Shown in pieces: positions 6,264-10,365 of a stretch of 10,365 nucleotides of DNA. Numbering within the stretch: position 1 is the first letter of the stretch; each line of letters begins with the position of its first letter. A program made the translations under genes and the position numbers. Location: NCBI GenBank assembly GCA_964405325.1, contig CAYONM010000133.1:1-10365 (forward strand), given 5' to 3'. The notes beneath the pieces are model-generated. The model saw nothing but the letters and a program-made list of their open reading frames with translations. It ran no database searches and was not told the origin of the DNA. The stretch comes from CAYONM01 sp964405325 (GTDB taxonomy: Bacteria; Planctomycetota; UBA11346).

Positions 6264-8220
6264 TGACGAACCCCTGATTCTCGAGACTCTGGGCGCCTTT
6301 CTGGATATGTCGGGGCACCAGGTGCTGTGTGCCAAAGCGGCCTCCGAGGCGATGCACTTGCTCGAGCAGCATCGCGGCGAGGTCGATGTCTTGCTGTCGG
6401 ATGTCTGCATGCCCGGCGAAAATGGTCCGGACCTGTTGTCGCAGATGCGTGAGACCTATCCGGATATCGATGCGGTGCTGATGACGGGCTATGCGGAGAG
6501 TCTGGATACGCACGGTGCCTTGGAAGAGGGGGCGTCGGCTTTTTTGCGCAAACCGGTCAAAATGGTGGATCTGGAAGTGGTGTTGCAGCAGATCGAAGAT
6601 CGTCGTAAGGACCGCACGAAAATCCGTCGTCTCGATCGGTCTCTCGCCACCGAACGCCTGTTTCGGAAGGAAACCGAGCAGGATCGGCGTTTCGCCCGAA
6701 GACTGCACGCCACCATTTTTCCTCGGGATTTTTCCTGGTTGCGGCGTACCGATGTGCACCTGCGGCATTTGCCCATGGCTGGTATAGGTGGCGATTATGC
6801 CGACCTGCGCCCCTATGGTGACGGTCAGGCGCTGATTCTGGTGGCCGATGTCAGTGGCCATGGAACCCCGGCGGCCTTCGGCGGCATCGCTTTGAAAACC
6901 TGGTTTGCGACCGTGGATCTGGGACTGAGCCCGGCACAGGTGATCGCTCAGGGGGATGCGATGATGAGCGATATCTTTCCGGAGGAATTTTATGCCACGG
7001 CCTTTTGTGCGATTTACCAGGAGCGGGGGCATCGCTTGCAGTACGTTGTGGCCGGGCATCCACCGCCGGTGTGCCTGTCGTCTGAGCATGGTCCCCGGCT
7101 CCTGGCGGGTGATGGCGCTCCCATGGGCATGCGATTAGGGGTGGAGCGCAGCCAACAGGAGACGGTTCTGCACGAGGGAGAGGTGCTGCTGATCTATAGC
7201 GATGGTCTCTCGGAGGAATCCCAGCAGATCCTGCGGGTGGCTCAGGCGTTGCCGATGTCGGGCCCGATCGAATTGGCGGATGTCAGCCAACAGTTTTTGG
7301 ATCAGACCATTGCCCAGAATCCGTTGCGTGCCTTCGCTGACGATTTGACCATGCTCCTGTTGGCGCCGCGCCTGCCACGGCCACCGGATTTCCGTACGCT
7401 GCCGGATCGTCGCATCTGTGTGGTCAGCGAGCACGAGCAGGTGGCATTGGTTCTGCTGCGGCATGGTGCTCAGGTCAGTCGCCTGGGCAGCTGTGCCGAG
7501 GCTCCGGAATCGGGACTCCAGGCCGATCTGCTGGTGCTCGACAGCGCTTTGGTGCACGACCTGCGAGCATGCATTCTGGCGAGCCGTCAGCGCAATGCCC
7601 GTTTGCCGCTCCTGGTGCTGCTGAGTGAGCAAGCACAGCATCTGGTGCATGCGCTGATCGAACTGGGCAATGTTTCCTTCTGCCGGTTGCCGGCCAGTGA
7701 TGGTGAATTGGTCCGGGCTGTTGAGTATGCCCTCAATGTCGATCCAGAGACCGACGTGGTCACCTTTGAGCAGCTGGCCAATGACTGGTTCGACTTTGTC
7801 ATCTCTTCCTCGCCGGCTGCCGTCGACCTGCTCAGTCGATATTTGGAGGCTTTGGCCCGGCAGCCGATCCCGGCCGAAGTCCTGGATGATCTCGTCTATT
7901 GCGTCCGCGAGCTGGCCACCAATGCCATCGAGTGGGGCAATCTGCACGATCCCGATCTGTACGTGCGTGTGTCGACGGTGCTGTTGCAGGATCAGGTGCT
8001 GGTCAAGATTGCCGATGAAGGTGGCGGTTTCGATACCCGCCATCTGTTTGATCCCGAGCAACTGGAAGCCGATCAGGAGCGTCGGCAGCGCCTTGGAAAG
8101 CGTGATGGCGGATTCGGCTTGGGTATAGTACAATCGATGATGGATCGCGTGGTGTTCAATTCACGCGGCAATGTGGTGATGCTGGTCAAACAGTTCCAGA
8201 GTGGAGGAGCTTCATCATGA
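6244..8220 (+). CDS. HsbR-like receiver / PP2C-SpoIIE phosphatase / pseudo-receiver / RsbW-like ATPase fusion, 658 aa
   Basis: A partner-switching regulator carrying both a phosphatase and an anti-sigma-type kinase domain. Receiver at 1-118: acidic pair D7-D8, phospho-acceptor D53 (LLSDVCMPG), T81 and K103 (LRKP), all intact. Helical linker at about 119-158. PP2C/SpoIIE domain at 159-375: metal-binding motifs IGGDYAD (D184, D187), VADVSGHG (D202), YSDGLSE (D320) and DDLTMLL (D367), all present. Residues 388-497 look like a second, degenerate receiver. HATPase of the RsbW/SpoIIAB type at about 505-650: RELATNAIEWGN (E556, N560), IADEGGGFD (D591) and GGFGLGIVQSM. The ATG at 6244 has GGAGG nine bases upstream and starts exactly at the receiver; an earlier ATG at 6202 would add 14 irrelevant residues. 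The known relative is Pseudomonas HsbR (receiver-PP2C-ATPase), which acts on the STAS protein HsbA; no STAS gene is visible here. It overlaps both neighbours. Confidence 0.9.
   Translation: MRILLVDDEPLILETLGAFLDMSGHQVLCAKAASEAMHLLEQHRGEVDVLLSDVCMPGENGPDLLSQMRETYPDIDAVLMTGYAESLDTHGALEEGASAFLRKPVKMVDLEVVLQQIEDRRKDRTKIRRLDRSLATERLFRKETEQDRRFARRLHATIFPRDFSWLRRTDVHLRHLPMAGIGGDYADLRPYGDGQALILVADVSGHGTPAAFGGIALKTWFATVDLGLSPAQVIAQGDAMMSDIFPEEFYATAFCAIYQERGHRLQYVVAGHPPPVCLSSEHGPRLLAGDGAPMGMRLGVERSQQETVLHEGEVLLIYSDGLSEESQQILRVAQALPMSGPIELADVSQQFLDQTIAQNPLRAFADDLTMLLLAPRLPRPPDFRTLPDRRICVVSEHEQVALVLLRHGAQVSRLGSCAEAPESGLQADLLVLDSALVHDLRACILASRQRNARLPLLVLLSEQAQHLVHALIELGNVSFCRLPASDGELVRAVEYALNVDPETDVVTFEQLANDWFDFVISSSPAAVDLLSRYLEALARQPIPAEVLDDLVYCVRELATNAIEWGNLHDPDLYVRVSTVLLQDQVLVKIADEGGGFDTRHLFDPEQLEADQERRQRLGKRDGGFGLGIVQSMMDRVVFNSRGNVVMLVKQFQSGGASS
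8203..8209 (+). promoter_or_regulatory. Strong ribosome binding site of cheW
   Basis: GGAGGAG lies seven bases before the cheW ATG, inside the end of the preceding gene. With the ATGA stop/start overlap it indicates efficient and coupled initiation; it is the best Shine-Dalgarno in the window. Confidence 0.7.
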
Positions 8221-8744
8221 GTACGGAACCCAGTGCGGTGGAAGAACGCCTACAGCGGACCATGCAGGACTACCTGCAGGTGGTCACCTTCCGCCTCGAT
8301 CAGGAAGAGTACGCCATCGAGATCACCTCGGTTAAGGAGATCATCCTGGTGGAGGGCGTTACCCGTGTGCCGCAGATGCCGTCCTGGGTGGAAGGCATCA
8401 TCAACCTGCGCGGCAACGTGATTCCGGTTCTGGATCTGCGCAAGCGCTTCGGTCTGCCGATTGTCGAATTGGGTGAACATGGCCGGATCGTGGTGGCGCG
8501 GCAGGAATCGCGGATCATCGGTCTGATTGTCGATGCCGTGTCCCAGGTCATGAAACTGCCACGCTCAGACATCCAGGATCCACCGGACACCATTGCCGGA
8601 CTGGCAGGCGATTACCTAGTGGGGATCGCCAAGGTGGACAAGCGTTTACTGATGGTGCTGGATATCGAGCGGATCCTCTCCACCGATGAACAAACCGATC
8701 TCGCCAAGCCCCTTGGCGATCTCCCCGAGCAACAAGGAGCCTGA
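8217..8744 (+). CDS. cheW: Chemotaxis adaptor protein CheW, 175 aa
   Basis: CheW is the cytoplasmic adaptor that links chemoreceptors to the kinase CheA in signalling arrays. A single CheW domain spans about residues 18-155: YLQVVTFRLDQEEYAIEI, then VKEIILVEGVTRVPQMPSWV, the hallmark EGIINLRGNVIPVLDLRKRF, and IIGLIVDAVSQVMKLP. Total length is typical for a stand-alone CheW, with a 17-residue charged N-terminal extension and a 20-residue acidic/Gln tail. ATG 8217 overlaps the stop of the phosphatase gene (ATGA) and follows the strong GGAGGAG site. The receptor gene starts one base after its stop, so this CheW is presumably dedicated to that receptor. The symbol is used as a family name; which of possibly several genomic cheW paralogues this is cannot be told. 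Confidence 0.95.
   Translation: MSTEPSAVEERLQRTMQDYLQVVTFRLDQEEYAIEITSVKEIILVEGVTRVPQMPSWVEGIINLRGNVIPVLDLRKRFGLPIVELGEHGRIVVARQESRIIGLIVDAVSQVMKLPRSDIQDPPDTIAGLAGDYLVGIAKVDKRLLMVLDIERILSTDEQTDLAKPLGDLPEQQGA
8701..8719 (+). repeat. Perfect 8-bp hairpin at the end of cheW
   Basis: TCGCCAAG (8701-8708) and CTTGGCGA (8712-8719) form a perfect stem with a three-base CCC loop, 15 bases before the AAGGAG of the receptor gene. There is no T-run after it, so it is not a typical terminator. It could stabilise the mRNA or tune expression between cheW and the receptor gene, or be chance within the codons for LAKPLGD. Confidence 0.4.
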
Positions 8745-8745
8745 C

Positions 8746-10365
8746 ATGCTCGCCAATCTTCGACTCGCCACCAAAATCGGTGGTGGTTTTGCCGTAGTAC
8801 TCTTCTTGGCCCTGTTCATAGGTGGGATGGGCTATCGCTCGCTGGGTCAGGTGGATCGGATCGCCGAGCGCAGTACCGCCACCATGGGACTGGAGGCGAC
8901 CCTCAAGGAAGCGCGGATCAAGGCGGTCTATTATTTATCGATGCAGAAAGATAGCGATGGTGCTGCCGCCGCCGAAGGGGTGCAGCAGGTGGTCAACGAT
9001 GGCCAGGCCTTGTTGGCCGATGCCGCGATTCAGGAGCGACCGTATCTGGAGGCGGCCATCCGGCCGGCCAAGCAGTACGGCCAGATCCTGACCCAGTACC
9101 GTGAGCAGACCACTCGTCAGCAGCGCGTGGATGCGCAGTTGGCCGAGCAGGTGCAGCAGCTGGGTACGAGCATCGACCAGGTGCGTGATCAGCTCCAACA
9201 GGACATGAACGCGGCGCGGCAAGCCAGCCAAGCGGAAGAAAAGCTCCGTTCGGGATATATGCAGCACACGCTCGATCTGCAGTTCGGACTGTACCGTCAG
9301 CGGGTGCAGGCGTTGTATCTGTTATGGAAACTCGAGGACCGCTTTGCCGACGGTATGCGTCAGGAGGCTGCTGGTGTCGATGTGATCGTCGAACAATTGT
9401 TGGCGGGGGACTTGGAGCCCGTGGAAAAACAGGCCTTGCAGCGGATTCGACAGCAGCAGAGCCGCTACATCGAAAACGTTCTGGCCGCGGTCGAAGAAGG
9501 GAGACAGACCGGGTCCGTGTCGGCCGATCATCCGGGATTAATTACTGCTCGTGAGGCGTCGGCCATGGTGGTCGAATCCAGCGAGCAGCTTTTTGCGATA
9601 CAGCAGAAGGAATTGAACGAACTGCAAAAACACCTCTGGGCGGAGCTGGATGAAAATGCCGAGGATAATCTGCTGTTGCAGAACCTGCTGGTCACTATCG
9701 AAAAAGTGCGAGGCAATGTCGTGTTGTATGGCTGGCATCGGGAACAGGTCGTCAATGATGCGGTGGTCAAGGGAATTGCCGATATGCAGCAGGTGATCGC
9801 CAGTCTGATTCCCCACGCGAGTCCTCGCGAGAAGGACCTGCTGCAGGAAGTCCAGGGACAACTCAGCGGTTACCAGACCGGATTCAAAGAACTGACCGCA
9901 TTGACGGATATCCGTAAGGAGCAGGAGCAGGGCTTGCGTGATGCCGGCGCGGAGTTGGTGGCAGCGGTGCAGGATCTGGTCCATTATCAGCAGGACTATC
10001 TGGATGCTACTAGCCAATCCGCCAATTTCTGGATGATCCTGGTCACCGTGTGCGCCCTGATCCTGGGCGTGCTGTTGGCCTGGTTGATCACTCAGGGTAT
10101 TGTCGGTCCGGTGCGTCTGATGGAGCAGGCCCTGATTGCCTTGCGCTCCGGTGATTTGACCGCTCGGGTGCCGGTTCAGGGCCAGGATGAGATCGGCGCC
10201 ATGGCCACCAACCTGAATCAGACCATTCAGGAATTACACAACGTGGTTGCCGAAATTCGATCCGCTTCCGATCAGACCGCCGCTTCGGGCGAAGAACTGT
10301 CGGCCTCGGCCCAGAATATCTCCTCTGGAGCCCAGAATCAGGCTTCCGCGGTCGAGCAGATCAGC
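8746..10365 (+). CDS. Methyl-accepting chemotaxis protein with long tandem helical sensor, 3' end outside window
   Basis: The frame is open from ATG 8746 to the right edge (540 codons), preceded by AAGGAG at 8734-8739 six bases upstream. TM1 covers about residues 11-31 (GGGFAVVLFLALFIGG) and TM2 about 427-448 (NFWMILVTVCALILGVLLAW). HAMP follows at about 449-501 (GPVRLMEQALIALRSGDLTA ... DEIGAMATNLNQ), then the beginning of the methyl-accepting coiled coil (SASDQTAASGEELSASAQNI). The window ends before the conserved receptor hairpin tip, so kinase-control motifs cannot be inspected. The periplasmic part of about 395 residues is nearly all helix, free of obvious Cys, and much longer than a four-helix-bundle or single HBM sensor; three similar helical segments are visible in it. 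HBM-class sensors often bind small organic acids, but no ligand can be assigned. Last visible gene of the operon, directly after cheW. Confidence 0.93.
   Translation, partial: MLANLRLATKIGGGFAVVLFLALFIGGMGYRSLGQVDRIAERSTATMGLEATLKEARIKAVYYLSMQKDSDGAAAAEGVQQVVNDGQALLADAAIQERPYLEAAIRPAKQYGQILTQYREQTTRQQRVDAQLAEQVQQLGTSIDQVRDQLQQDMNAARQASQAEEKLRSGYMQHTLDLQFGLYRQRVQALYLLWKLEDRFADGMRQEAAGVDVIVEQLLAGDLEPVEKQALQRIRQQQSRYIENVLAAVEEGRQTGSVSADHPGLITAREASAMVVESSEQLFAIQQKELNELQKHLWAELDENAEDNLLLQNLLVTIEKVRGNVVLYGWHREQVVNDAVVKGIADMQQVIASLIPHASPREKDLLQEVQGQLSGYQTGFKELTALTDIRKEQEQGLRDAGAELVAAVQDLVHYQQDYLDATSQSANFWMILVTVCALILGVLLAWLITQGIVGPVRLMEQALIALRSGDLTARVPVQGQDEIGAMATNLNQTIQELHNVVAEIRSASDQTAASGEELSASAQNISSGAQNQASAVEQIS

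Overview
The window looks like chromosomal DNA from a Gram-negative bacterium, most likely a proteobacterium. It has moderately high GC, AGGA-type ribosome binding sites, tightly packed two-component and chemotaxis genes, and a classical CheW and chemoreceptor. No rRNA or conserved marker gene is present, so a gammaproteobacterial origin is only a weak guess based on the resemblance to the Pseudomonas HptB/HsbR signalling architecture. I found no tRNA, rRNA, CRISPR array, transposase or attachment site.

Layout. Bases 1-1282 (minus strand) hold the first 427 codons of a DUF4388/PATAN-type protein with a TPR-like helical tail; its 3' end lies beyond the left edge. Bases 1283-1612 are non-coding and unusually rich in short GC hairpins, including one terminator-like structure on each strand. 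Bases 1613-2499 (minus) carry two small genes of unknown function, a 199-aa helical protein preceded by a 79-aa protein. A 110-base divergent intergenic region (2500-2609) separates these from a plus-strand operon running to the right edge.

The plus-strand operon contains, in order: a soluble PAS-GAF histidine kinase (2610-4172); a membrane CHASE4-HAMP-PAS histidine kinase (4176-6263); a 658-aa fusion of receiver, PP2C/SpoIIE phosphatase, degenerate second receiver and RsbW-like ATPase (6244-8220); CheW (8217-8744); and a methyl-accepting chemotaxis protein with an unusually large helical sensor (8746 to the window end, incomplete). Junctions are 3 nt, a 20-nt overlap, a 4-nt ATGA overlap and 1 nt, so co-transcription and translational coupling are very likely.

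Proposed working model (inference). The two kinases, one sensing in the cytoplasm and one in the periplasm, control phosphorylation of the receiver of the phosphatase/anti-sigma fusion. The fusion would then switch the phosphorylation state of a STAS-type anti-sigma antagonist, as HsbR does with HsbA. A CheW-chemoreceptor array encoded in the same transcript would tie this switch to chemosensory input. Neither a STAS protein nor CheA is encoded in the visible sequence, so both partners must lie outside the window or be replaced by something else.
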